A DNA stretch of 44,884 nucleotides from Merismopedia glauca CCAP 1448/3 (GCF_003003775.1 NZ_PVWJ01000030.1:1-44884); one strand, 5' to 3'. Shown: positions 25,172 to 33,697, counted from the first letter of the stretch. The notes: a model not told the origin generated them from the letters alone. Made by a program: numbers and translations.

Positions 25172-26887
25172 ATGCAACTTTGGCAACCCAATCAATCAAT
25201 TCAAAATGGTAAATACATCATTGAAAAACCGATTGGAAGTGGCGGATTTGGGATTACTTACAAAGCCAGAGACACCTATTTAGATCGATTAGTCGCCATC
25301 AAAACCCTCAACCCCCAGCGACAACTAGAAGCGACTTTTGCCACAGAACACCAGAAATTTGTCACCGAAGCCCAACGTTTAGCCAGATGTCCTCATCGCT
25401 ATATCGTACCCATATATGACCTGATTCAAGAATCAGGGTTGTATGGGATGGTGATGGAATATGTAGCTGGAGAAGATTTAGCCAGTCATATCGAAAATCG
25501 GGGCGTGTTTCCTGAAGCAGAAGCTATAGCTATTATCGAGCAAGTTGGTGAAGCCCTGCAATTTATCCATGATGAGATTAGATTACTGCATCGAGATATC
25601 AAGCCCCATAACATTATTTTACGCCCTAATACCAAATTACCAGTCTTAATCGATTTTGGACTAGCCCGTGAATTTGAGTTAGGTAAATCTCTCAGTTTGA
25701 CAGATCAGAAAACTCCTGGCTATGCACCCCCAGAGCAATACGATAAACGGGGTAAATTTGGGGCTTATACAGATGTTTACGCTTTATCTGCCACTCTATA
25801 CGTTTTATTAACTGGAAAGCCGCCGTTACCAGCGATTTATCGAGATCAAGTGCCTTTAGCCGAACCCAAGCAGCACAACCCGAAAATTAGTGACAGGGTG
25901 AATCAAGCAATTATGAAGGGGATGGAATTATTACCCCAAAAGCGCCCTCAGTCAGTTAAAGAATGGTTGGATTTGCTAGGTAAACCTACTACTAAACAAT
26001 CCGATTCAAATGCAGTTGTTTTAAAAACATTTCAATTTGAGGTAGTGACTTTAAAAGTTGAAAAAAGAGGATTATTTGGTATCAATACTGCTTTAGTGCA
26101 GTCTAAAACCACCAAGCAAGCAGAATACTTTACTGAAGACTTGGGTGGAGGGATAACCCTAGACATGGTATCGATACCTGGTGGTACATTTATGATGGGT
26201 TCGCCAGCAGGTGAAGGATATGATCATGAGAAGCCGCAGCATCAAGTTACTATTTCACCCTTCTTCATGGGCAAATTTACCGTGACTCAGGCACAATGGC
26301 AAGCTGTAGCCAAATTCACCAAAATTGACCGCGATCTCAAACCAGACCCCTCATGGTTTAAAGGAGCCAATAGACCTGTAGAATCGGTATCTTGGGACGA
26401 TGCAATGGAATTTTGCGCTAGGTTATCTCGCCATACAGGGCAAAGCTATCGTCTACCTAGCGAAGCGGAATGGGAATATGCCTGTCGTGCGGGAACTACA
26501 ACACCATTCCATGTTGGGGAAACGATAACCACAGATTTAGCTAATTATAGAGGTGAGGATACATATGGTTCGGAACCAAAAGGAATTTATCGAAAACAAA
26601 CAACATATGTAGGTACGTTTCCAGCTAATGCATTTGGTTTGTACGATATGCATGGCAATGTGAACGAATGGTGTGCTGACGCTTTGCATAAAAATTACGA
26701 TGGTGCGCCAACAGATGGCAAAGCTTGGGGAAATGGCGAAAATATGGCTATTTCTGTGTTGCGGGGCGGTTCTTGGTACTTCTCTCCTAATGGCTGTCGT
26801 TCCGGTTGCCGTGGCAGTAATGAGCGCGACAACGGCTACAGTCAACTCGGTTTTCGCGTTGTATTCGTTCCTGGCAGGATTTTTTAG
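25172..26887 (+). CDS. Ser/Thr protein kinase fused to an FGE/SUMF1-like domain
   Basis: 571 residues. Hanks-type kinase at about 15-265: glycine loop GSGGFGITYKA, Lys44 in VAIKTL, HRDIKPHN (Asp142), DFG (161-163) and the APPEQYD activation segment. After a linker of some 55 residues the C-terminal half is a formylglycine-generating-enzyme/C-type-lectin fold: MVSIPGGTFMMGSP, TQAQWQAVA, RPVESVSWDDAMEFC, YRLPSEAEWEYACRAGT, HGNVNEWCAD and GFRVV. The paired active-site cysteines of true FGE are not at their place (the region reads NGCRSGCRGSNERD), so this half is likely a binding module or EgtB-like remnant. There is no membrane segment. Kinase-FGE fusions recur in cyanobacteria. Confidence 0.93.
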   Translation: MQLWQPNQSIQNGKYIIEKPIGSGGFGITYKARDTYLDRLVAIKTLNPQRQLEATFATEHQKFVTEAQRLARCPHRYIVPIYDLIQESGLYGMVMEYVAGEDLASHIENRGVFPEAEAIAIIEQVGEALQFIHDEIRLLHRDIKPHNIILRPNTKLPVLIDFGLAREFELGKSLSLTDQKTPGYAPPEQYDKRGKFGAYTDVYALSATLYVLLTGKPPLPAIYRDQVPLAEPKQHNPKISDRVNQAIMKGMELLPQKRPQSVKEWLDLLGKPTTKQSDSNAVVLKTFQFEVVTLKVEKRGLFGINTALVQSKTTKQAEYFTEDLGGGITLDMVSIPGGTFMMGSPAGEGYDHEKPQHQVTISPFFMGKFTVTQAQWQAVAKFTKIDRDLKPDPSWFKGANRPVESVSWDDAMEFCARLSRHTGQSYRLPSEAEWEYACRAGTTTPFHVGETITTDLANYRGEDTYGSEPKGIYRKQTTYVGTFPANAFGLYDMHGNVNEWCADALHKNYDGAPTDGKAWGNGENMAISVLRGGSWYFSPNGCRSGCRGSNERDNGYSQLGFRVVFVPGRIF

Positions 26888-27046
26888 CCCTTTGTTCTTG
26901 GGCTGAGTTTCGACAAGCCCTTCTTCCTATTTACCCTCGCGCGCAGCGCGTCATTTTTTGGAAAAAAAGGGCATAATACCCCTAAAATGCGCCCAACCTA
27001 TCTACAGGGACAGCCCAGAGGGCTATCCCACAAGTCACTTAGAAAT

Positions 27047-28510
27047 ATGAACCAGCCTTATTACCTACCAACACTAGGTTCAAACCATAAAGCCAAACAA
27101 GTGGCTGCTAAGGCGCAAAAGTTTGTCCCCGCTTACAGAGACTTTCTGCAAAGTCAGGGGATAGCAATAGGAAATAATTGGGATAAATTGCCATTAACTG
27201 ATAAAAAATCGTACTTAATGGCCTACAAATACCCCGAATTGCTAGGAAACGATTCTGACCAAATCTTAGCTTTCTTTCGCTCTTCAGGTTCCTCTGGGAA
27301 TCCTTTTTACTGGTCTTATCTGAAATCTAGTAGCCGTTTTAGCGTGCTGGGGATTAGAATTTTCCTAGAACGAGCTTTTGCTATTCATCAGAAAAAAACC
27401 TTAGCAGTTGTGGCTTTGGGATTAGGTAGTTGGCTAGCAGGAGACTATTTTTCTGCTTTGTTAAAGAGTTTGGCAATGCGATCGCGTTACCCTTTTTCTG
27501 TAGCGACACCAGGTAATGCTCTTGCTGATGCGATTCAACTGATTGAAGTCACAGAATCACTATTCGAGCAAATCGTCATCTTGATTGTACCATCGGCGAT
27601 CGCTCATCTTCATCTCAAGGCTAACCAACTAGGTAAAAACCTACCTCTAGAAAAACTGAGATATATCGTTTTAGGCGAATCTTTTCCTGAAAGCTTACGC
27701 AGCTACCATCAAAACAAAGCACATATTTCGGAAAATCAACCATTCATGTTTTCCATGTATGGCAGTACAGATACAGGTGGTTTGGGGGTAGAATCACTCC
27801 CTACAGTTTGCTTAAGAAAACTTTTCAGCAATAATCAAGCTCTAGCCGCAGAAATCGGGATCGAGCAGCCAATTCCCGCTTTTTTTCATTCTATAGCTAG
27901 AGATGCTTTTCTAGAAACAATAGATGGTCATCTTTGCATAACTAGATGGCAAGGAATTCCCCTAGTCAGGTATCAAATTTATGACAAAGTTAACTTCTAC
28001 CATTGGAAAAAGCTTAAAGCCACCATACTTTCTTCTCCCAATTTACAACCAGAAGATGGACCATTAGTTAAAATAATTACTTCAGCTAGTAACTGGCTAC
28101 CCAATCTAATTGCAGTTACCGGAAGAACAGACAATTGCCTGGTTTTTGGCGGTACAAATCTGACAGAATATATGCTTGATGCCGTCATTACATCGACAGA
28201 TTTGCGATCGCTTCTCACTGGTTTGTATCAAGCTAAAATTATTTATGAAGCAGACAAACAGTTTCTGTATTTAGACTTGGAAACTCATCTCAATATTGAA
28301 ATTAACTCTGAGTTAGAAGATCTAGTTTATGATTCATTGGTTCAATCTTTAAGTGAAATTGAACCTTTGTTTGCTAGCGATTACCAAAATCTTTATATTC
28401 ACTGGGATAAAGAACCCAGCCAACGAGTATTAAGATTAAATTTTATCCCTTACCCAGCATTATCTCAAGCCACAGAAAACCAAATTAAGCAAAGAGGAAT
28501 TATTTACTAA
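27047..28510 (+). CDS. adenylate-forming enzyme of the LuxE/PaaK type
   Basis: 487 residues from ATG 27047. The phosphate-binding motif FFRSSGSSGNPFYW is typical of LuxE and phenylacetate-CoA-ligase-type ANL enzymes. Further signs are YIVLGESFPESLR, FSMYGSTDTGG (acyl-adenylate pocket) and VTGRTDNCLVFGG near the hinge to the small C-terminal domain. It activates a carboxylic acid as an acyl-AMP; substrate and acceptor are unknown. An in-frame ATG at 26987 would add 20 residues encoded by a dispersed inverted repeat, so I exclude it. No carrier protein or reductase lies nearby. Confidence 0.78.
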   Translation: MNQPYYLPTLGSNHKAKQVAAKAQKFVPAYRDFLQSQGIAIGNNWDKLPLTDKKSYLMAYKYPELLGNDSDQILAFFRSSGSSGNPFYWSYLKSSSRFSVLGIRIFLERAFAIHQKKTLAVVALGLGSWLAGDYFSALLKSLAMRSRYPFSVATPGNALADAIQLIEVTESLFEQIVILIVPSAIAHLHLKANQLGKNLPLEKLRYIVLGESFPESLRSYHQNKAHISENQPFMFSMYGSTDTGGLGVESLPTVCLRKLFSNNQALAAEIGIEQPIPAFFHSIARDAFLETIDGHLCITRWQGIPLVRYQIYDKVNFYHWKKLKATILSSPNLQPEDGPLVKIITSASNWLPNLIAVTGRTDNCLVFGGTNLTEYMLDAVITSTDLRSLLTGLYQAKIIYEADKQFLYLDLETHLNIEINSELEDLVYDSLVQSLSEIEPLFASDYQNLYIHWDKEPSQRVLRLNFIPYPALSQATENQIKQRGIIY

Positions 28511-29289
28511 GATTTATCTAGACTAGCACCACAAATTTTACAGAAAATCGCATCAATATCATGAGGAGAAAACCCACAAACAGGACAGATACTTGTTACT
28601 TGATTCGTAGTTTTAATAAACTGTTTAATCAGATTAGCAAGCTGAGTGGGAATTAGGGCTATACCTGTCAAAATCATTAAAACTGTCAGGAGGCGACCAA
28701 CCTCAGAAATTGGAGTTACATCTCCAAACCCAACTGTAGTCATGGTTACTACTGAAAAATAAACTGCATCCAAAAAAGTCTTAAAAACCTTGCCATTAAC
28801 TGGATGTTCTACTTGATAAATCAAACCAGAATAAACAAAAATAATGGCAAATAAGGTAAAAATAATTCTGGCAAAGATAATAGTATCTTCTTTAGTAACT
28901 AATCCGAAAAAAGTTTTGCCTTCAATGAATCTAATCAAACGTAAAATTCTAAACCATCTAAATATTCGTAAGTAACTCACATTAACCAGTCCTAAAAAAT
29001 AAGGAACTAGTGCTAGCAAATCAATAATTGAATAAATACTGAAGATAAACTTAATTTTGCGATCGGCACACCACAATCTAATAATATATTCATAAGCAAA
29101 CAAAACTAAAATAGTAAAGTCAATGACTTCAAAATCCAACCTAACATATTCAGGAATTGGGTAAGTTTCAGCTACGAAAATTCCCGAAGATAATAAGACT
29201 AAACTAGTAATTAAAAGATTGATAGTTCTCCCAATCGGAGTTTCAATGTCTTCTAAGTAAAAAGCAACTTTTTTCCTAAATGACTCCAT
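28507..29289 (-). CDS. voltage-gated-type potassium channel with C-terminal zinc ribbon
   Basis: 260 residues. There are six hydrophobic segments of the ion-transporter fold. An S4-like helix has regularly spaced arginines (YLRIFRWFRILRLIRF). The selectivity filter is TMTTVGFGDVTP, a K+ filter. After the last pore helix comes a double CxxC zinc ribbon (Cys235, Cys238, Cys250, Cys253: CPVCG and CKICG) at the cytoplasmic end, in place of the RCK domain of many bacterial channels. Its stop overlaps the convergent adenylate-forming enzyme gene. Confidence 0.92.
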   Translation of the reverse strand: MESFRKKVAFYLEDIETPIGRTINLLITSLVLLSSGIFVAETYPIPEYVRLDFEVIDFTILVLFAYEYIIRLWCADRKIKFIFSIYSIIDLLALVPYFLGLVNVSYLRIFRWFRILRLIRFIEGKTFFGLVTKEDTIIFARIIFTLFAIIFVYSGLIYQVEHPVNGKVFKTFLDAVYFSVVTMTTVGFGDVTPISEVGRLLTVLMILTGIALIPTQLANLIKQFIKTTNQVTSICPVCGFSPHDIDAIFCKICGASLDKS

Positions 29290-29391
29290 AATATATAAGT
29301 AAGTTAGTTGACTAGAAGGCGAAAAATATTGAAAAGCGATCGCCTGACCATTTTGATTAATATTGAAGATATTTTTTCACACGCAACCTGA

Positions 29392-29886
29392 ATGAAACCA
29401 GATCGAATTTCTCCAAATCTAGATCAAGAATCTGTTTGGGATTATCCCCGTCCTCCCAGATGCGAACCAACACCTAAACATCTAAAAATCATCTTTAATC
29501 AACAAATAATTGCCGATAGTCATCAGGCTTACCGAGTTTTAGAAACTAGTCACCCGCCAGTCTACTACATTCCTCCCAACGACATCAAAATGGAGTATTT
29601 GCAGTCAACTTCCCAAGGTTCATTCTGTGAATGGAAGGGACGAGCAATTTACTATCATCTCCAAGTGGGAGATAAACGAGTTACCAACGTTGCTTGGTCG
29701 TATCCTCAACCAAATACCAGATTCGCGGCTATAGCCAATTATGTTGCCTTTTATCCCCAATACATGGATGCTTGCTACGTCAATGACGAATTAGTTCAAC
29801 CGCAACCAGGTGGATTTTATGGAGGTTGGATTACTAGCGATATCGTTGGGCCATTTAAAGGCGAACCAGGAACTTGGGGATGGTAA
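29392..29886 (+). CDS. DUF427 protein
   Basis: 164 residues, soluble. The family pattern is clear: PPRCEPTPKHLKIIFN, VLETSHPPVYYIPPNDI, GSFCEWKGRAIYY, VAWSYPQP and ANYVAFYPQ near the end. DUF427 is a small beta-rich fold of unknown activity. ATG 29392. It is divergent from the K+ channel gene, with 102 bases between the starts. Confidence 0.88.
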   Translation: MKPDRISPNLDQESVWDYPRPPRCEPTPKHLKIIFNQQIIADSHQAYRVLETSHPPVYYIPPNDIKMEYLQSTSQGSFCEWKGRAIYYHLQVGDKRVTNVAWSYPQPNTRFAAIANYVAFYPQYMDACYVNDELVQPQPGGFYGGWITSDIVGPFKGEPGTWGW

Positions 29887-29894
29887 GTAGCTGT

Positions 29895-29918
29895 GCCAAA
29901 TTTTATTTAAAATTTGGC
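29895..29918 (+). terminator. 24-bp hairpin 8 bases after the DUF427 stop
   Basis: GCCAAATTTTA (29895-29905) and TAAAATTTGGC (29908-29918) form a perfect 11-bp stem with a two-base loop. Position favours a transcript end, but the T tract after the stem is missing. The sequence also matches a dispersed CTGTGCCAA motif. Confidence 0.5.
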
Positions 29919-29920
29919 TA

Positions 29921-29953
29921 AGTAAGGAGTGAAGAGTGAAGAGTAAGGAGTAA
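29921..29953. repeat. tandem heptamer repeat AGTRARG, about 4.7 copies
   Basis: Units read AGTAAGG, AGTGAAG, AGTGAAG, AGTAAGG, then a partial AGTAA. It follows the hairpin downstream of the DUF427 gene. Confidence 0.85.
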
Positions 29954-29957
29954 TAAG

Positions 29958-29976
29958 TAGACCTCTTGCATAAGTC
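29958..29976. repeat. solo copy of a mobile-element end
   Basis: TAGACCTCTTGCATAAGTC is identical, in reverse orientation, to 41097-41115, the right end of the 186-bp element between radA and rpaB. No partner end is visible within several hundred bases, so it looks like a remnant. Confidence 0.7.
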
Positions 29977-30089
29977 CGATATTTCTGGCGTATCGGGATA
30001 TGCGCTGCGCGCAGCCTGCAGCTACGGGAGTCGGGAATGGGGAATCGTTTCCAGCACTAAGGAGTTAGATTTCTCTGATTAATTAAAAA

Positions 30090-30779
30090 GTGTCTCAAAC
30101 CTTTAGCATGAAACAATATTGCTTTAGTTTTGCAAAAGGTCTAATGAAATATTACGAGCAATACGCCCAAGTTTTTGAGCCAGAATACCTCAGTCAGTTG
30201 CAAGGTCAAATTTTGGCGTGTCCTTATTTTGCTGTTAATAATTTGAATCGGGATTTTGTGGGTACAAAAGGGTTTTCGGTGGTCTTTAGGCGCAGTCATC
30301 TAGCTACAGTTGAGCAACGCTTTCCCTACTTTCGTGACTACTTAAATCGAGCTTTACAGCCAGAATGCAATGCTTTTTACCTCAATCCTTTGCTCCTCAA
30401 ATCTGGTTCTCGCGTCGATCCACACATCGATCGCTCGTTGCGTTCCTACTGTAAAACAATTGAACCACCTACTGTAGTCAGTGTGTTGTATGTTACAGTT
30501 CCCCAAGACTTAGAAGGAGGAGAGTTGGTATTGCGATCGCCAAAACGCCAAGTGGGAAAAATTTCTCCTCAAACCAATACTCTCCTGTTGTTCCAAGGGG
30601 ATTTGACTCATTCAGTCAACCCCGTCACTAGTGCGACAATTCGCCTTAGTTTAGTGTGCGAACAGTATAGTTTAGATGAAATCCAACTGCGGGAAATTCC
30701 AGAGTTTCAGATCGAGTCGCGAGTCACCTTAACAGACAATCTGAAGTCGAAAAAACAAACGGTGAAACTAAAGCGGTGA
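30090..30779 (+). CDS. 2-oxoglutarate/Fe(II)-dependent oxygenase-like protein
   Basis: 229 residues from GTG 30090 (ATG 30108 is an alternative). The double-stranded beta-helix core holds the iron triad His112 and Asp114 (DPHIDRS) and His174 (GDLTHSV), and Arg185 (TIRLSLVC) for 2-oxoglutarate. The spacing agrees with prolyl-hydroxylase-type oxygenases. The segment LEGGELVLRSP before the second His is also typical. The substrate is unknown. It lies about 200 bases upstream of the RNA-binding protein gene on the same strand. Confidence 0.8.
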   Translation: MSQTFSMKQYCFSFAKGLMKYYEQYAQVFEPEYLSQLQGQILACPYFAVNNLNRDFVGTKGFSVVFRRSHLATVEQRFPYFRDYLNRALQPECNAFYLNPLLLKSGSRVDPHIDRSLRSYCKTIEPPTVVSVLYVTVPQDLEGGELVLRSPKRQVGKISPQTNTLLLFQGDLTHSVNPVTSATIRLSLVCEQYSLDEIQLREIPEFQIESRVTLTDNLKSKKQTVKLKR

Positions 30780-30838
30780 CTGGGTTTAGTGGTGATGCAC
30801 AGATTTTTTTGAGGATCGCGATCGCTACTGTTTTCAGG

Positions 30839-30847
30839 TGCTATAAT
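30839..30847 (+). promoter_or_regulatory. extended -10 promoter for the RNA-binding protein gene
   Basis: TGCTATAAT is a perfect extended -10 element. No good -35 box stands at the usual distance, as is normal with an extended -10. Transcription would start near 30854, giving a leader of about 120 bases. Confidence 0.5.
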
Positions 30848-30975
30848 TCTTATTTGAGAATAAGTAATCGGTTGTAGTGTTTGTTGCTCGTATTGACGTT
30901 TTTTCCGCGTTTGGTATTGACAAGCTCCTCTCCGAAATCTAACTCTCTACACCCCTACGGTTTTGGAGTCGTTCT

Positions 30976-31293
30976 ATGTCTATTTATATTGGTAACCTAT
31001 CTTACCAGGTTACAGAGGAAGACCTAACTTCCGTCTTTGCAGAATATGGTTCAGTGAAGCGCGTTCAGCTTCCTACCGATCGCGAAACTGGTCGGATGCG
31101 TGGCTTTGGTTTTGTCGAAATGGGTTCAGAAGCAGAAGAACAAGCCGCCATTGACGCTCTAGATGGAGCAGAATGGATGGGTCGCGCTCTTAAAGTTAAT
31201 AAAGCCAAACCTCGCGAAGATAGAGGCTCTTTTGGTGGTGGTGGCGGTGGTGGTCGTCGCGGTGGCGGTGGCAACTTCTCTCGCAACTACTAA
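30976..31293 (+). CDS. glycine-rich RRM RNA-binding protein (Rbp family)
   Basis: 105 residues. One RRM domain: RNP2 IYIGNL (residues 3-8) and RNP1 RGFGFVEM (42-49). A short Gly/Arg tail (SFGGGGGGGRRGGGG) ends the protein, as in the cold-inducible cyanobacterial Rbp proteins. They bind single-stranded RNA and act in cold adaptation and mRNA localisation. A strong promoter-like element, a leader of about 120 bases and an intrinsic terminator flank it, so it is probably a single-gene transcript with leader-based control. Confidence 0.95.
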   Translation: MSIYIGNLSYQVTEEDLTSVFAEYGSVKRVQLPTDRETGRMRGFGFVEMGSEAEEQAAIDALDGAEWMGRALKVNKAKPREDRGSFGGGGGGGRRGGGGNFSRNY

Positions 31294-31323
31294 GATCTAG
31301 TCTTTAGTAAACTTGTAGTACAG

Positions 31324-31350
31324 CCCTATCCTTATTTAGGATAGGGTTTT
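31324..31350 (+). terminator. intrinsic terminator of the RNA-binding protein gene
   Basis: CCCTATCCT (31324-31332) and AGGATAGGG (31338-31346) form a 9-bp stem with a TATTT loop, followed by TTTT. It lies 30 bases after the stop. Confidence 0.92.
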
Positions 31351-31368
31351 ACTTTAAGTCGTAAATAA

Positions 31369-31836
31369 ATGTCTAAATCAAAAAATAAGCCGACAGGTTC
31401 AATTAAACTTCTTTATGATGGACAGTGCCCTTTATGCTTGCGGGAAGTCCATTTCCTAGCTAAAAAAGATGCAGGTCAAGGAATAGTAGAATTTGTAGAT
31501 ATTGCTGATGATAATTACTCTCCTGAAGCTAATGGAGGGGTTGATTTTGAAACAGCAATGGGAAGGATTCATGCGATTTTACCAGATGGCAGAGTGATCC
31601 AAAATGTTGAGGTTTTTCGGCAAATCTATGAAGTTTTGGGGATGGGATGGGTTTACGGTTTGACTAAGGTTCCAATTATTGGGGCAATAGTTGACAAAAT
31701 ATATGAAATTTGGGCAGATATACGTTTAAAAATGACTGGTAGACCAGATTTGAAAACCATTGTAGCCGAACGACAACAGCGTTTAGAGATGAAGCGATCG
31801 CAACTTAGTGAATGTGACTCTCGTTGTCGAATTTAG
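31369..31836 (+). CDS. DCC-family thiol protein (DUF393), second copy
   Basis: 155 residues. The DCC signature is LLYDGQCPLCLREV (Cys20, Cys23). The following FVDIADDNYSPEANGGVDFETAMGRIHAI and VEVFRQIYEVLGMGW match the long DUF393 subgroup found in plants and cyanobacteria. The C-terminus adds SECDSRCRI. It differs from the DCC protein at 22411-22824 and is not its recent duplicate. It begins 19 bases after the Rbp terminator. Confidence 0.85.
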   Translation: MSKSKNKPTGSIKLLYDGQCPLCLREVHFLAKKDAGQGIVEFVDIADDNYSPEANGGVDFETAMGRIHAILPDGRVIQNVEVFRQIYEVLGMGWVYGLTKVPIIGAIVDKIYEIWADIRLKMTGRPDLKTIVAERQQRLEMKRSQLSECDSRCRI

Positions 31837-31862
31837 GTAAGTCAGTTAGATCTGGTTAGGGA

Positions 31863-31891
31863 GTAGAGACGTAGCAGTGCTACGTCTCTAC
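31863..31891. repeat. 29-bp hairpin repeat between DCC and ABC genes
   Basis: GTAGAGACGTAGCA (31863-31876) and TGCTACGTCTCTAC (31878-31891) are exact complements with one base between. Near-identical hairpins are dispersed in other cyanobacterial genomes. Confidence 0.92.
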
Positions 31892-31975
31892 AGGTTTAGG
31901 GAATTTTTGATCTTAAGGACAGGTGTAGTGTAGATTTAGCTTCTAGACAACTTTGAAAACTTGGGGTGTGAGAGT

Positions 31976-33697
31976 TTGAAACAGCGATCGACTTACTGGG
32001 AGTTAATCTCTTATATTCGTCCCCAATCGTTCACAGTAGTTAAGGGCTTTATCTGTATAGTTGGTTATGTCATTGCTACTCTCTCATTAATTAATTTAGC
32101 AGGTAAATTAGCTCCACCTTTTGGACAAGGGGATGTGGAAGCGATCGCTAAACTTTCGGGAATTACGGCGTTAGTATTTCTGATTCGGGGCTTGTTTCAG
32201 GCTGGTCAAGATATATTTATGGTTAAAGCCGCTTTAGAAGTAGCTTTAGCCTTACGAAATAAAGTTTACGCCCATTTGCAAAGATTAAGTTTAACTTACT
32301 TTGAAACAGCCAAGGCTGGAGATTTATCTTATCGCTTGACTGAAGATGTAGATCGTATTGGAGAAGCAGTCAATAAATTTTTTCACGACTCTATCCCCTG
32401 CATCTTACAACTGCTGGCGATTCCAGGTTACATGATTTACTTGAATTGGCAGCTTACTCTAGCTACGGCGATCGTCGCGCCGTTAATGGGGACTTTAATT
32501 GCCGTATTTGGCGAAAAACTCCGCAATTATTCGGCTAAAAGTCAAAATCGCATCTCCAATTTATCAGCCATTTTGACCGAAGTATTTAGTGGAATTCGGA
32601 TTATTCAAGCTTTAGCCGCCGAAGATTATGAAATTGCCAAGTTTAGCCGCGAAGCCGAACAAACTCTCCAGGCGAAATTTTCCGCAGAACGGCTCAAAGC
32701 GATTCAAATTCCCATAGTTGGTTTTTTAGAAGCTCTCAGCGCGCTATCTTTAATTTTAGTCGGTGCATGGCAAATATCTACAGATAACCTAACTGTACCA
32801 GCCTTTTTCAGCTATTTGACCGCAGCCGTACTCTTAATCGATCCCATCTCTCACCTCACCAGTAACTACAACGAGTTTAAACAAACCGAGGCTTCTGTAG
32901 ATCGGGTCTTTGAATTATTAGCAATTAAACCCCAAATTAAGGAAAAACCAGGAGCTTTAGCTTTACCTCCAATCACAGGTAAAGTAGAGTATCGTCAGGT
33001 CAATTTTGCTTATGGGGAAGCCCCCGTGCTAGAAAACCTAAGCTTGATCGCTCATCCTGGAGAAGCGATCGCCTTAGTGGGAGCATCAGGTGCGGGTAAA
33101 ACTACCATCATTAACCTGCTAATGCGGTTTTATGACCCCATCCAGGGAAAAATCCTACTAGATGGCATAGATATTAAAGATGTGACTTTACACAGCTTGA
33201 GGAGGCAAATCGGCATCGTTCCGCAAGAAACTACGCTCTTATCCGGGAGTATTGCCGAAAATATCGCCTTTGGTCAAGCAGAGTTTGATTTAGCTCAAGT
33301 AGAAGCCGCCGCCAAAATTGCTAACGCCCATCAATTCATTTCCCAATTTAGTCAAGGTTACTACACCTGGGTGGGAGAAAGGGGAGTGAATCTATCGGGG
33401 GGACAAAGACAGAGAATCGCGATCGCTCGTGCTGTGTTTCTCAATCCCCGTATTTTGATTCTAGATGAAGCCACATCGGCTCTAGACTCGGAATCGGAAG
33501 CTTTAGTCCAAGAAGCGTTAGAGCGAATTATGCCAGATCGGACAGTATTTATTATTGCTCATCGCCTAGCGACAGTCCGTCGCGCTGGCAGAATTATAGT
33601 TTTAGAAGCTGGAAAAGTTATTGAATCTGGGAATCATGAGCAACTATTAGCCAAAGAAGGGAAATATGCTGGTTACTACGCTCAACAATTTCGGTAA
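31976..33697 (+). CDS. ABC exporter, fused membrane and ATPase domains (MsbA/MDR type)
   Basis: About 573 residues. The membrane domain of six helices takes up residues 1-315. The ATPase domain has Walker A GASGAGKTT, Q-loop VPQETTLL, signature LSGGQRQR, Walker B ILILDEATSALD and switch His in IIAHRL, all intact. It probably works as a homodimer exporting lipid or another hydrophobic substrate. The start is uncertain: TTG 31976 has a GTGAG upstream, and TTG 31961 would add five residues. Its end overlaps the convergent histidine kinase by 16 bases. Confidence 0.92.
   Translation: MKQRSTYWELISYIRPQSFTVVKGFICIVGYVIATLSLINLAGKLAPPFGQGDVEAIAKLSGITALVFLIRGLFQAGQDIFMVKAALEVALALRNKVYAHLQRLSLTYFETAKAGDLSYRLTEDVDRIGEAVNKFFHDSIPCILQLLAIPGYMIYLNWQLTLATAIVAPLMGTLIAVFGEKLRNYSAKSQNRISNLSAILTEVFSGIRIIQALAAEDYEIAKFSREAEQTLQAKFSAERLKAIQIPIVGFLEALSALSLILVGAWQISTDNLTVPAFFSYLTAAVLLIDPISHLTSNYNEFKQTEASVDRVFELLAIKPQIKEKPGALALPPITGKVEYRQVNFAYGEAPVLENLSLIAHPGEAIALVGASGAGKTTIINLLMRFYDPIQGKILLDGIDIKDVTLHSLRRQIGIVPQETTLLSGSIAENIAFGQAEFDLAQVEAAAKIANAHQFISQFSQGYYTWVGERGVNLSGGQRQRIAIARAVFLNPRILILDEATSALDSESEALVQEALERIMPDRTVFIIAHRLATVRRAGRIIVLEAGKVIESGNHEQLLAKEGKYAGYYAQQFR

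Noticed and set aside
26886-26920. Terminator after the kinase gene made of AGCCC/GGGCT
   Set aside because: The stem is only five base pairs and has two competing pairings; there is no T tract.
14050-28510. Defence island built from the CHAT protein, kinase fusion and adenylate-forming enzyme
   Set aside because: The genes are far apart, on different strands and separated by a polysaccharide locus. No nuclease, toxin, integrase or other defence gene is present.
31065-31286. Proline-rich frame antisense to the RNA-binding protein
   Set aside because: It is the mirror of the glycine-rich tail codons and not a gene.
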